Source: Chaetoceros tenuissimus
Taxonomy: Eukaryota; Bacillariophyta; Thalassiosirophyceae; Chaetocerotales; Chaetocerotaceae
Length of the DNA: 64,000 bases
Direction of reading: 5' to 3'
Assembly (NCBI GenBank): GCA_021927905.1
Contig: BLLK01000062.1
Coordinates: 1,736,001 to 1,800,000 of the forward strand
Shown here: in pieces, positions 19,901 to 28,883 of the stretch
How the letters are laid out: each line of letters starts with the position of its first letter
Numbering within the stretch: the first letter of the stretch is position 1
The notes under the pieces: generated by a model
Told to the model about the DNA's origin: nothing
Seen by the model: the letters and a program-made list of their open reading frames with translations, nothing else
Databases searched by the model: none
Made by a program: the position numbers and the translations under genes

Positions 19901-21018
19901 GCGTCCTCATGAGTGTCTTAATTCAACACAATCCGGCCAACACATGGTATACACTAACGCATAGAACTACACCAAATATGAATACAGTGATCCATGAAAC
20001 ACCATATAGCTACCTTTGCTCCAGCATGCCGACGGCAGTACCAATGGACCCAATGCCACCTGAGGAAATCTTCATCCAGTGTGCCGAACTCACCATGCCT
20101 GAACAATACCCACACACAGAGGATCCAGACTTTCACTTCCAAGATATGATGGACGACCAGCCATTTATAGGAAACAGAATCTACCCTCCAAGACCACCTC
20201 CAATAGCATTCCCGACGGAATATGCAGCACCAACTATCAATTCACAACACTCAATAACAAACATTACAACCATCTATCATCCTGACAAGTTTCACAAGCC
20301 GCAGCCAGTATACTTATCATACAGCCGGCCAACCTTCCCTTTCTTTGACAATATTCCAAAATCAACATATGGCTATTACCCAGAGGCACACTTTGAATCC
20401 AACATTCCACACCTAGCACATGCTCTGCCGCATCTCCATATCAAAAAGATACCAATTGAGACGATCCATCCAATACCACAGGACCAACTACCTCGGTTTC
20501 ATGATCTCCAAACAATCATCACATGGAGCTTCAAGGACTACCCGAAAAGGGATCCCAATCAAAGCCTCGGACAGATTCCAGAAACTTTTCTTTTGACAAT
20601 TTACCCCTCACTCCAAAATGACCCATTTCAAATAAGACTGTTCTTCTACCCTGGACCACAGGTAGACGACCTTCCACAGAATCAACTGCCTGACACGAGC
20701 GCCATCCACTTTCTTGATGTACCACCAAGGGAGTCCCCAACACTCTATGTACTTGCAGTAATATATCACATAGCAACACTGCCTCCACAATGTGTCAATC
20801 TACAAACGTTAAAAGACTTTCGAATACTAAAACCACAAAACATACGACACCTTAGCCAGGAAATGGCATACCTGCACGCACTACTTCTTGATAACAATTA
20901 CCTAGAATCCATGACATGTATACAACCACCATGGTCCCTCTCAAATCAAAAAGCTAAAAATGACGAAATTCAAACGAAAAAATATACATATAAACAGGAA
21001 TGGAATAGTCTTAGGTAA
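16906..21018 (+). CDS. 1370-aa element protein with RNase H-like N-terminus and Cys/His motifs
   Basis: No family is recognised with certainty. Residues ~90-185 look like a retroelement RNase H: a first Asp (D95, IFSSDSAYDH), Glu (E152, NNMGESHALTLSL) and Asp (D174, IFLLDSRIVLL), with the Glu-Asp spacing of 22 seen in classical RNase H; the fourth acidic residue is not obvious. Around 475 a CPFC motif followed by His/Cys (HYHLACTH) resembles a C2H2 or CCHC knuckle. Near 755-775 is a basic, Pro-rich stretch (KKATVKRKRNP), and around 950-1010 paired Cys motifs (CTRC, CISC, CETC) suggest a zinc ribbon. No reverse transcriptase, integrase or helicase motif is seen. Composition is rich in His, Thr, Pro and Gln. 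Probably the C-terminal part of a larger LINE-type polyprotein; the ATG at 16906 may be internal to that original frame. Confidence 0.55.
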   Translation: MPSYNHLSHFLELSLHDHAAANDKSLFLNEKELPVTDFTMHSLFGTTQFPSWNDTPITSLRKYTAMQRIPFRNTGHCIIQRIFNRYASPLIFSSDSAYDHRTNTTVAASILMHLDTHIEQDVLNISPKPVLIRNHILAQSYGTSFTDNNMGESHALTLSLNSCPFRAPTIFLLDSRIVLLQVFLYFHPHSKTIREQLRKHIHTTSMHHFSELSHALKCHWPDPSRRASRISYPSSVPHHVRNQFLEIIEQVTTDIGASNFCNLNVPSPTGSLLDHDETITENTVGLQIGHHFFLHINSHQLTNYGNIRQKDTEAGQVEIPPQPNFAFAMANTWADRGASRMAHSLQGILPEIICTDIPHPPITTLQYTFHHNARTINSDITKYMHDQFVNHNYKLAIEDPAQWYLQFSCFFSDPLGTFHNSTTLRKIEQEKAHSQTRLVQIDKDYRQCMQQQCHPTDKMTPKQFTSTMLQCPFCTHSTIPASAAHYHLACTHRQISHQRHKLLEPINETLQTLDLLTTYIIDAVLPSRHQHRFIPRFTLFLRAAIQNATLIKPLSDQDQQKYADTTIYPPFAETGYPTKPHWADNLTVQDPYAPTTAHYTHLMGPSHTNPTYPDEHTAIIAMLGLLPTNTHTAIDSYLTMLEYKFQQAFRIHQSPQERIDDMPVTIDMIINHLTSNSAASNPTIAQMLTDAKTLKPQPSTMRDYCDYLVQQLLQQLQHKAKTLQTKIQYVLNKYKTAKITQYKKSLKDPDPSPTPATKPAAPKKATVKRKRNPCQGVWCTLKQFAAMPYTLTATSASCSQCNLMQEAVQLATKLIAQLLNRTSAMAIISQYTPIAPHQMHIRVMANNIATSPVPLDEIRDIICNTIPLTTVAEISPKLNFLHPDDAQYDKPQQELQNLVLQHIAYTCLISTTPSLTHEFPSLRDPYHIHEILTTAVTMCICTKPKPKIINDTRICTRCSHLTAHKQRKSQWKPSEMITCISCDRDLHHVQYPNEPCETCVLMSVLIQHNPANTWYTLTHRTTPNMNTVIHETPYSYLCSSMPTAVPMDPMPPEEIFIQCAELTMPEQYPHTEDPDFHFQDMMDDQPFIGNRIYPPRPPPIAFPTEYAAPTINSQHSITNITTIYHPDKFHKPQPVYLSYSRPTFPFFDNIPKSTYGYYPEAHFESNIPHLAHALPHLHIKKIPIETIHPIPQDQLPRFHDLQTIITWSFKDYPKRDPNQSLGQIPETFLLTIYPSLQNDPFQIRLFFYPGPQVDDLPQNQLPDTSAIHFLDVPPRESPTLYVLAVIYHIATLPPQCVNLQTLKDFRILKPQNIRHLSQEMAYLHALLLDNNYLESMTCIQPPWSLSNQKAKNDEIQTKKYTYKQEWNSLR

Positions 21019-21294
21019 CAAATCATTTAGAAGAGGTGCGGTACAAGTACCAAAACTCTTCCCCGGGAGCTTTCTGCGAAAGTAACCGGGACAACCACCA
21101 GGTCACAGATAGGACTACCGAGTCCATCTGTGATCATGGTCACACTGGTTGAAAGACCAGTGCGATCTCGGTCCCGCAGCGTACTGTGTTAACACCTTTT
21201 ATCGCTGCCTGAAACAACGGCATGATAGCGTGACCGGTGATAGTACGTCCATGGATAAATAGAAAGATAACCTAAACCTAAACCTAAACCTAAA
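21019..21294 (+). repeat. Element copy 2 3' UTR with hairpins and (CCTAAA)n tail
   Basis: Identical arrangement to copy 1: stem-loops at 21062-21090, 21103-21133 and 21143-21162, then CCTAAA repeats from 21271 up to the junction with the TRM11 5' flank at 21295. Confidence 0.75.
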
Positions 21295-24200
21295 CCTTTC
21301 TTGCTACAAAAATGTAAAATACTGGTAAATATTACTTCTTTTATTAAAAATTGTATAACGTAGTAGATGAAGGAATTAGTTTCAAATTTAAAACTTGGTA
21401 TGGTACAACTTGTTATTCTTCGTCATTGTTTCAAACGAGTAGCTAGAGTAGATGAAACAGGTTATGGTCGTACGCACACCCCAGCCATCCAAAACAAAAA
21501 ACACAACATTCAAATACAAAATGTGATTGCTTGAAAATAATCCATTCATCTGGTGACATACATTGAAGAATCATTTTCTCCTTTTGGAGTATTGTAAATA
21601 ATTGAAGCATGAGCATTGAAAGTAATGGTAGTCGCTACAACATTCTGATTGAATTTGTGCATAGGCATCTAGACTTCCAACGACCTGAATTGGATGCTGT
21701 TCTTTCTATGCATGATATTCAAATAGGAAGAGATTGTACCACAATTGAACTACCGGCTTCAGTAGAAAAGGTTGAAAACTATAGGCCATTCCTTATACTT
21801 TCATTTGACTACGAATATGCAAAGGATAAATTCAATCTGAATGATGAGGGCGAAGTTTTGAGAAATGATTTGTCGAGATTTTCTTTTATTCAGAAAAATA
21901 AGCCAACAATTGCTTCAGTACTTGCTAGGTGTACTTTGATAAGAAGTGCCACCGAGCTGTGGGGTGCAGGGAAATGTTTTGCAACTTGTATCAGCAATAT
22001 GAAAGAAATGTCAAATGGTATAGTGGGAAAGAAAATAGTGTCGAAATGCATGAAAGATGATAGTTCATGGAAAATGACAGTTCATACGCTTGGTACGAAG
22101 TTTAATAGGGATGAGCAAAACGAAATGCGTATGAAATTCTCATTCCTCAATTTTCCTGGAAAGGTTCAGATGGAAAATCCCACAAATGAATTCCTACTTA
22201 TAAGGGAGGTTGAACTAGATCATAATGGAGCTTTGGTTTACGAGAAAGACAATTCTAGACCACCATTGGCAGTTTTCTTTGGAAGAGTTCTTGGTGGTAT
22301 TCGAGATTGGAGAGCCAAAGGGAGACTAGAACAATTTAGTTTGAAGAAAAGAAATTATTTAGGTCCAACAAGTATGGATTCAGAGCTTTCCCTGATCATG
22401 ACAAATTTTGCTCTTGTCCAAAATGGATCCTTTTGTTTTGAACCTTTTGTTGGAACAGGATCTATACTTTTGACTTGTGGATTACGTGGAGGGTATTGCG
22501 TCGGGACTGACATTGATATTCGTGTTTTGAGAGGTAGAAGTGAAGATGAAAATGTCTATGAAAACTTCAAACAATACAACTTACCTAGGCCAGATCTTGT
22601 CAGGAGCGACAATGCAATTTATCATAGACATTATGTAACACCAACCCCATTATATGACGTAATTGTCACGGATCCACCATATGGAATCAGAGCTGGAGCT
22701 CGCAAAACAGGTACAAAAAATAGAGAGATTCGTGCTGTCGCTGAAGATATGAGACATGATCACATTGCACAAACTCAAGTTTACGAAGTATCTGATGTCA
22801 TGGGAGATTTACTGGACGTGTCCTCTCGTACCCTCAAACTTGGTGGAAGACTTGTGTATATCATTCCATCAATGACAGATTTCGATGAAAAAACAGACTT
22901 ACCACAGCATGACTGCTTAGAGATTGTCAATATATGTTATCAACCATTACAGACGGAGCTTGGTCGCCGTGTAGTAACTATGCAAAAAGTGCAAGAATAT
23001 GACCCTTCGAAACGGAAAGAATATCTTTCTAAAGTTTGGGTAAATGGTCCTGAGTCTGCAGAGAAATGCGCAAGAATCAGAGAGCGATTGTTAGAAGCTG
23101 CAAAACTTAAGTCTGATTATGAAGAAAAGGCCGCATATAGAAAGAAGAGGCGCAAAGAGACCAAAGAGGCAAAAAAACTTGCAAAACAACAAAAGCAACG
23201 TGAAAAACAAATTACTAAATAAAATTTTGCCCAATTTAGTATCCCAATTCTAAAGCCATCTAAGCTAGCTTCTTGTGATTGCCATCGAATCCCGTTGCTT
23301 CAAAGCCTTCTTCGCTAAATCTTTCCTGTACTGGCGCACAATTGTTGATTCGTAAAGGTGTTTCAACTTCCCATTGGTACATGATAGTAATCCACCATAC
23401 ATTATGCTTCTATTATTCTTTTTGTTTTGTTTCAATATGTAAGATTGAAAGGCGTCATTACAACCCTCTAACATTGTCAGAACTTCATCCACGTTCCAGT
23501 TAGTGTCGCCATCTTCTCCAAAACTTTTGATATTGCTTTGTTGTAGGCCATCAGTTACATGGCGAAATGCACATTCTCCACAAAGGAGAGTTGCATGTGA
23601 AACACTAGCCCAAAGAATTTTTACACTTGGCGTTTCACCGTCAAATCTTCCACAGTCGCAGCAGCGTTCATTTCCTGGTAAGAGCTTTACAATACTGAGC
23701 AAATTCTTCATAGAAGTGTCCAAAAGGTGGCTATTGGATGAATCCTCTTTGAGTTGAGTTACTGCTGCTAGAAAAGGAGAAATACCTTGTTCTTCACTTT
23801 TCGATGAAGGCTTGAATCCTATCAAGTTGTTTTCTCTTTCGATATCGCACATGAAGGATATATCATTTGTTGGCTTGTACTTCAGACTATCTTCTTGTAC
23901 CATTGGTCTCAATGGGTCTTTGCGATTCGGGGCTATTTTTGATCTTCTCCTTAATGCGATGATATCTCTGCAATGTTCCATCCAGGCATCAAAGTCTTTA
24001 AATGATGAAGGTGGCCTATCGTCAGGATAGTGAGGTCGTAGTTCTTTCTGGATTGATTCTATTGATACATATCTCGAGTAAGATTTCTTCCCTTTGCTAC
24101 TGGTGAAAGATTTGACCGAAGCTGACGATGAAAATTTTGGTTTCTTCTCCACATCCGCTTTCTCTGGAACCTCCATGGGATTGATTCGCTCGTTTGATCT

Positions 24201-24525
24201 AGGCTTGAACATAGATGAATGGTCACTGTCATTGAAAAAGGGGGAAACGTGCTTCGGTCCTGGTGTCAACAGGTTCATATCACTACTGCTTCTTATCCTC
24301 GAGCTACTTCGTCTACTTAGTTTTGATGTCCTTCTTTCCTGCTTCAGTCTTGGCAAACTATCAAAGGCCATTGAGTTCATCGCGATTTTAAAATCCCTCT
24401 GAGATGGGCCTTGCCGATCCTGGTTCAATGATCTTACTCCATTGTCTTTATCTTGTACAGACGCAAAATCATGAAATGATTTCGAAACATTCATTCCCCG
24501 CGAAGTTCCATTGAAATATCGTTCA
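21295..24525. repeat. Host direct repeat copy R3 (3.23 kb)
   Basis: Third copy, continuous on the right with unique host sequence (the rest of the ArfGAP-like gene), so it marks the original right-hand context of the locus. The other two copies stop exactly at the position equivalent to 24525. Confidence 0.9.
21609..23222 (+). CDS. TRMT11: TRM11-like tRNA (guanine-N2-)-methyltransferase, copy 3
   Basis: A 537-aa copy adjacent to the complete ArfGAP-like gene, so probably the copy in the ancestral arrangement at this end. All motifs are intact (SAM motif 277-287, DPPYG 355-359). Copy-specific differences: Val for Ala just before the catalytic TDPPYG, and Glu for Lys in SKRKEYLS, plus several silent changes. 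Converges with the ArfGAP-like gene, with about 40 bases between stop codons. Confidence 0.87.
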   Translation: MSIESNGSRYNILIEFVHRHLDFQRPELDAVLSMHDIQIGRDCTTIELPASVEKVENYRPFLILSFDYEYAKDKFNLNDEGEVLRNDLSRFSFIQKNKPTIASVLARCTLIRSATELWGAGKCFATCISNMKEMSNGIVGKKIVSKCMKDDSSWKMTVHTLGTKFNRDEQNEMRMKFSFLNFPGKVQMENPTNEFLLIREVELDHNGALVYEKDNSRPPLAVFFGRVLGGIRDWRAKGRLEQFSLKKRNYLGPTSMDSELSLIMTNFALVQNGSFCFEPFVGTGSILLTCGLRGGYCVGTDIDIRVLRGRSEDENVYENFKQYNLPRPDLVRSDNAIYHRHYVTPTPLYDVIVTDPPYGIRAGARKTGTKNREIRAVAEDMRHDHIAQTQVYEVSDVMGDLLDVSSRTLKLGGRLVYIIPSMTDFDEKTDLPQHDCLEIVNICYQPLQTELGRRVVTMQKVQEYDPSKRKEYLSKVWVNGPESAEKCARIRERLLEAAKLKSDYEEKAAYRKKRRKETKEAKKLAKQQKQREKQITK

Positions 24526-25487
24526 GACTGATTTCTCTTCATATTGGTGGATGGTTGGTGATGTGATATAGAAAGAGATCTTCGAGAATTTCTACTATTA
24601 GAATTGTAGCTGGTCATAGAAATTGGATCTGGTTGCTCTGTTCTCGATGGACTCGGTAGGACTGTTTGTTCATCTTCATCTAGATTCATTCGAGACATTC
24701 TCCTGGACATGCTTTTGCTTCTAGACTTGCGACGCGAAACAGGTCTTTCATCTACATGTTGTGTTTTACTTTCATCGGAAGGTTTACCTTCTAACGCATT
24801 ATTCATAGCATTTGCTAGTGCCATGAACTCTGAAGCAAGGCTATGATAACTACTGTTTCTGTTGCTTGGTCTAAGACTAGCGCTTTTCTCTTCGTCCTGT
24901 AAATTTATGCTGCGGCCCCGACTTTTTGATCTAGCATCACGATCATTACTACTTCTTCCTCTTGACCTTCCACGTGAACGTGATCGTGATTTGCTACGTT
25001 TTAGATCATCTCTTACTGTATTGTCGAGAGGGTTCATATGCAAAGGAATAGCCACAGGCAGTGATGTCTGATTCCTGTTTTTGTGATCCATACCCATGCC
25101 CCTTTCTCTCATTTCCCCATTCATACTCGATCTATTGCCAAAAGATGGGTGGACAGATGAACTTCTTCGATGTGAAGACCTGCTCATGCTGTTGTTTGTG
25201 TTACGCAACTGCACATCATTTGGAAGCTGAAGCTCAAAATCGTTTTCATCTGACATCAAAGGGATAGCGCTCCTGGATTTCTGCTCCAAACTTATAGGAT
25301 CCTGAACTAAATGCCGGGGAGTACTCATACTTCGGCTGTTTCTACTCATATTGATGTCAGGTTGGTTTGACATGAGAGAATCATAGCCGACGTTTACTTC
25401 CCTCTCGTGAAAACTTCTCCCTCTACTTCGACTTCTTTCTCTATTCGCTAGAGAGTAATCTCGACGCCCGTCGTAGTCCAAGTTCAT
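23265..25487 (-). CDS. ArfGAP-domain-like protein with RS-rich N-terminus
   Basis: A 740-aa protein. Residues ~605-690 match an ArfGAP zinc-finger domain: C609-x2-C612, then ILWASVSHATLLC with the typical W-A-S-V, C636-x2-C639, an NIKSF segment and WNVDEVLTMLEGCNDAF, the conserved C-terminal helix. The spacing between the Cys pairs is 23 residues instead of the usual 16. By alignment the catalytic Arg (HR in CxxCxxxHR) is Val644 (CAFRHVTDG), so GAP activity is doubtful. The first ~350 residues are Arg/Ser-rich (RSRSRGRSRGRS-like) and low-complexity, suggesting phospho-regulation or RNA-linked localisation. ArfGAPs act on Arf GTPases in vesicle traffic; the role here is inferred. ATG at 25487 is the first in frame. 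Confidence 0.7.
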   Translation of the reverse strand: MNLDYDGRRDYSLANRERSRSRGRSFHEREVNVGYDSLMSNQPDINMSRNSRSMSTPRHLVQDPISLEQKSRSAIPLMSDENDFELQLPNDVQLRNTNNSMSRSSHRRSSSVHPSFGNRSSMNGEMRERGMGMDHKNRNQTSLPVAIPLHMNPLDNTVRDDLKRSKSRSRSRGRSRGRSSNDRDARSKSRGRSINLQDEEKSASLRPSNRNSSYHSLASEFMALANAMNNALEGKPSDESKTQHVDERPVSRRKSRSKSMSRRMSRMNLDEDEQTVLPSPSRTEQPDPISMTSYNSNSRNSRRSLSISHHQPSTNMKRNQSERYFNGTSRGMNVSKSFHDFASVQDKDNGVRSLNQDRQGPSQRDFKIAMNSMAFDSLPRLKQERRTSKLSRRSSSRIRSSSDMNLLTPGPKHVSPFFNDSDHSSMFKPRSNERINPMEVPEKADVEKKPKFSSSASVKSFTSSKGKKSYSRYVSIESIQKELRPHYPDDRPPSSFKDFDAWMEHCRDIIALRRRSKIAPNRKDPLRPMVQEDSLKYKPTNDISFMCDIERENNLIGFKPSSKSEEQGISPFLAAVTQLKEDSSNSHLLDTSMKNLLSIVKLLPGNERCCDCGRFDGETPSVKILWASVSHATLLCGECAFRHVTDGLQQSNIKSFGEDGDTNWNVDEVLTMLEGCNDAFQSYILKQNKKNNRSIMYGGLLSCTNGKLKHLYESTIVRQYRKDLAKKALKQRDSMAITRS

Positions 25488-26143
25488 AGTTGTATTTGTT
25501 TGCTTAGCTTAAAATAGAATAGTAATAAGGCATGAAGCATATTACTATGAAGTCCACTTTAGTAATTATTTTCTCCGTTTTTCGAAGCTGTTCCGTGTGA
25601 TTGAGATGTCATTTTTTTCGACGTCAGCAAGAGAAGCCTGTTATTAAGTAGATAAGAACATAAAAATGAATTGAAAAAGTTTGTCTATCATGCATTCAAA
25701 GTTCCTTTGCTCAATTGATATTTAAAAATAGATGAACACATGTTTCACATCAGTAAGCATACTTTTTCACAATTATTGCTTCTGATGATGCTTTATTTCG
25801 AATTCATTTTTGAGAACCTTCCTGTGCCTTCCTATTTCATTTATTGCAGATCCGGACAAAAATGTCTTCACCTTCCCAAAAGGTTAGTGACGAAAATGTC
25901 TCTAATTTCTGAAATAGGTTATGCATCAGTTCGCTGTGAGTTATGAAAGGAAAGGGAAGGGGAAGGGGAAAGTGAAGGGGAAGGGGAAAGTGAAGGGGAA
26001 GGGGAAGAGCTTCGAATCGGAGAAAATCAAATCAAATTTTAACGGTCTTGCGGGGCATTTCACTTCTTTTTTCTACAGACATACATGTATGATAGAGAAG
26101 TATTACTCCACATACATGAATCTGATTTCCACTTGCCTCTGTA
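25488..26143. other. Divergent region between the ArfGAP-like and transporter genes
   Basis: 656 bases containing the 5' flanks of two divergent genes. A purine-rich minisatellite occupies 25946-26008 (listed separately). Otherwise no feature recognised. Confidence 0.4.
25946..26008 (+). repeat. G/A-rich minisatellite
   Basis: About three imperfect copies of an 18-base all-purine unit except one T (gggaaggggaaagtgaag). It lies ~140 bases before the transporter start codon; a long purine tract here could form unusual DNA structure. Confidence 0.75.
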
Positions 26144-27715
26144 ATGACATCTGATGATAACAATTCATCGGTTAAGAAGGAGAAATCTTTGAAAGAGGTG
26201 GAGCTTAAGCCTCTTTTCTCGTCCGATGGGAATGAATCTATATCGTCATTTGAAGGCATAGAGTCAGATGACCATCATCCGTCTCATGGAGGTGGACATG
26301 GCCACGAGTTTGGAGTGGGAACAGCATCTCCTCGACAAGTTGTTATCAATATATTCATTTCCTTTGTTGGATCTGGCATGCTCGGAATGCCTTACGCTTT
26401 TTCGCGGTCAGGTTGGGTATTGGGTATATTATGTCTTGGAGTTATTTCTGCTCTGAATGTATATGCTATGCTTCTGCTAGTCAAGACTAGACGTAACTTG
26501 GAATCAAAAGGACACACTGATATTGAAGGATATGGAGATGTAGGAAGAGTGATATCTGGAACAAATGGTGAAAGATTTGTCAACATATGTTTGGTCATTA
26601 GTCAGCTGGGATTTGCGACCGCATATATTATTTTTATTGCAGCGAATATAAACAACATTGCGGGGATACCCCGAGCCTATATTTGCTTTGGATGTGTCCC
26701 CATTCTAGCTGTACTGGTACAACTGCAGGATATGAAACATTTATCTCCTTTCAGTCTCATTGCTGATGTTGCCAACTTGGCTGGTGAGTATTTTGGAGCC
26801 TTTTTTATAAACCTTTTTCATTCTGCATATATTCAACATTCAATTGTAAATGATATAGGCCTGACCGCAGTATTATGTCAAGACTGGGAAGCTTATCATG
26901 ATTATCATGAGCCTGTGATGAAATTTAATTGGTCTAATATGTTATATGTATCAGCTGTTGCATTATACTCGTTGGAAGGAGTGGGTATGGTCTTACCTTT
27001 AGAATCTTCATGCGAAAATAGAGATTGGTTCCCGTCATTACTGAAAAAGACTTTATTTGCAATCACTTCACTGATGGCTGTATTTGGTTGTTGTGGCTAT
27101 TTCGCATTCGGCTCGGTCACTGCGGCACCAATTACGTTGAATCTTGATGGAGATGTCTCCACTATTGTGAAGTTGGCGCTATGTCTTGGATTATATCTAA
27201 CTTACCCAATCATGATGTTTCCCGGTAAGTCATTGGAGAACAAGCAACGGTTTGATTCGAAATATTTTTTGTGTTTCTAATTAGTTTTCGTTTTATTTGT
27301 ATGATAGTCAATGAAGTTATTGAAGATATTGTGCTAGGAGAGGGATCAAGACAAAACAAAGGATTTCGAGCAGGCGTTGTTCTTTTTTCAGCCTTTATTG
27401 CTTGGTCCATTCCTGATTTTGGCGTAAGTAAAAATGAGAAAATGTGTAATGACATGCCTTTTTTGCATTGAATGTTCTCTGATCTCCCCTTCTTTTTACA
27501 AGAAATTTTTATCTCTGGTTGGTGCTTCTATTTGTGTAATATTAGGATTTATACTTCCGAGCTATTTTCATCTGCAAGCGTTTGAAAGAAGTGAATTGAA
27601 ACTTTGGGAAATAATGTTGGATTACTTTTTACTTGGTTTTGGGGTACTCTTTGGAATCTTGGGTACATACCAATCTTTTGTCAATCTCATGACTGGTGAA
27701 GGCGGTGGACATTAA
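26144..27715 (+). CDS. Amino-acid transporter, AAAP/SLC36-38 type
   Basis: Proposed exons 26144-26783, 26859-27224, 27308-27423 and 27503-27715. The N-terminal ~60 residues are cytosolic and acidic, with a His-rich GGGHGHE stretch. Then VVINIFISFVGSGMLGMPYAFSRSG, the first half-broken helix of the AAAP family (GxGxLxxPYA), followed by about ten more hydrophobic helices and the FPVNEVIED segment across the second splice. The first intron (75 bases, GTGAGT...TAG) is a multiple of three without a stop, so it could be misread as coding; removing it restores the family-like ANLAGLTAVL. Likely transports neutral amino acids or GABA-like solutes by proton or sodium coupling (family knowledge); membrane location not visible. 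Confidence 0.75.
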
Positions 27716-28556
27716 AGTAATAACATGCTATCTCATTTTATTTGATTTACTCTGTCGTTTCCCATTTTTGCAATGATTGAAAGTTTTCGCTTTGTGAATT
27801 TAATGGATGGATATGTTTGTATCTATGCATCGAAAGAAACAAAATGAGCTTGATACATAGAATCCTAGAGCAGAAGTAGTGTAATGCATTCATCTCATCC
27901 AAGGCTTTATCTACTTTTAAAAGAAGCTTGGAAAAATAAGGAAAAGTGTAATAACTCTGTTCCATGAGATGAATACTCATTACCCAGAAATATTGTTGGT
28001 GGCGGTGGTAAGTTATAAAACATGCGATCTTATGTAAATGGTACGTAGGTTACGCCTTTGCAGTAAAGAAAAAGATCATAAGAGCTCACCTTTATTCCAG
28101 CCAAAACCGCAGTTGTTACACGCAAACAAAGTGTCTCGCTGTGAGTATCAGATAAAAGAAAAACAGATAACACTCAGAACACTAGACTACTTGGTACTAG
28201 CTTTTGCCAACATGGTATTATTTTTGGGGCTTCTCTTCTCATTTTGGCCTTCTCATAGATGTCATGTCTCAGTCGTACTATTACTTTTAATCACTTTCTC
28301 CTAGCTCTGAGACATAATTTTATTTATATAAAGTTCTATCATGACGTCCTCAACAGGACGGTCGGAATTCCAAAGTAAGAGTTTTAGTCGTGGAATGAAA
28401 TATCGCATTCTTATCGAAAATGAAGAATTGTGAGAAGGCTTCTCAGCTTCTCAGCTCTATTGATGATCACTCTTGAATAGCAATCACTGTCAAAACTATT
28501 CTAAGAAGCGATTACATCTCGCAAATAAGATATCCATTATCAAAGTACAAAGTAAC
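27716..28556. other. Intergenic interval, no gene recognised
   Basis: 841 bases of AT-rich sequence. Small open frames here lack ATG starts or protein-like composition. No RNA gene or repeat was recognised. Confidence 0.35.
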
Positions 28557-28883
28557 ATGAATGTCCAAGAAACAGGAGAGTGTGTCAAACATAAAAAAAT
28601 ATTCTCTGGCTTTCGCAATGCTGTTGGAGGAAAGGTTAGGAAATGGAAGCTTCCAATTTACAACGGTGATAATAAACCCTTGAAAGATGTCGAGACCTAC
28701 TTCAAAAGTGCTGTAACTGATGCTGTTTCAGCTGAAGATGACAATTCTCAAACAAGTATTTCGCCAGAAGTGCAAAGAATTGTTGACAAAACGGAGTTGG
28801 TACTTCAGCAAGCGCGATCGGAGCGTCGTCGACATTCGGTACCTAGAAATTTTAGAACTTTTGCATACATTATGAAAGCATAA
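28557..28883 (+). CDS. Small hypothetical protein
   Basis: A 108-aa ORF beginning at an ATG with A at -3 (aacATGa). Charged and helical, with no signal peptide or membrane segment. A central stretch FRNAVGGKVRKWKLP and a C-terminal helix VDKTELVLQQARSERRRHSVP containing a basophilic-kinase-like RRHS site look like real protein. I do not recognise the family and there is no neighbour context. Confidence 0.4.
   Translation: MNVQETGECVKHKKIFSGFRNAVGGKVRKWKLPIYNGDNKPLKDVETYFKSAVTDAVSAEDDNSQTSISPEVQRIVDKTELVLQQARSERRRHSVPRNFRTFAYIMKA

Larger units (their letters stand above)
16868..21294 (+). mobile_element. Foreign element copy 2, intact ORF
   Basis: Same length (4427 bases), same 5' and 3' breakpoints and same (CCTAAA)n tail as copy 1, so the two copies arose by duplication of an already inserted element rather than by two independent insertions. 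This copy's ORF is unbroken. Confidence 0.65.

Noticed and set aside
9228-21294. CRISPR array or bacterial insertion within the repeated region
   Set aside because: The repeats are kilobase-scale host duplications with eukaryotic genes; no short regularly spaced repeats occur.
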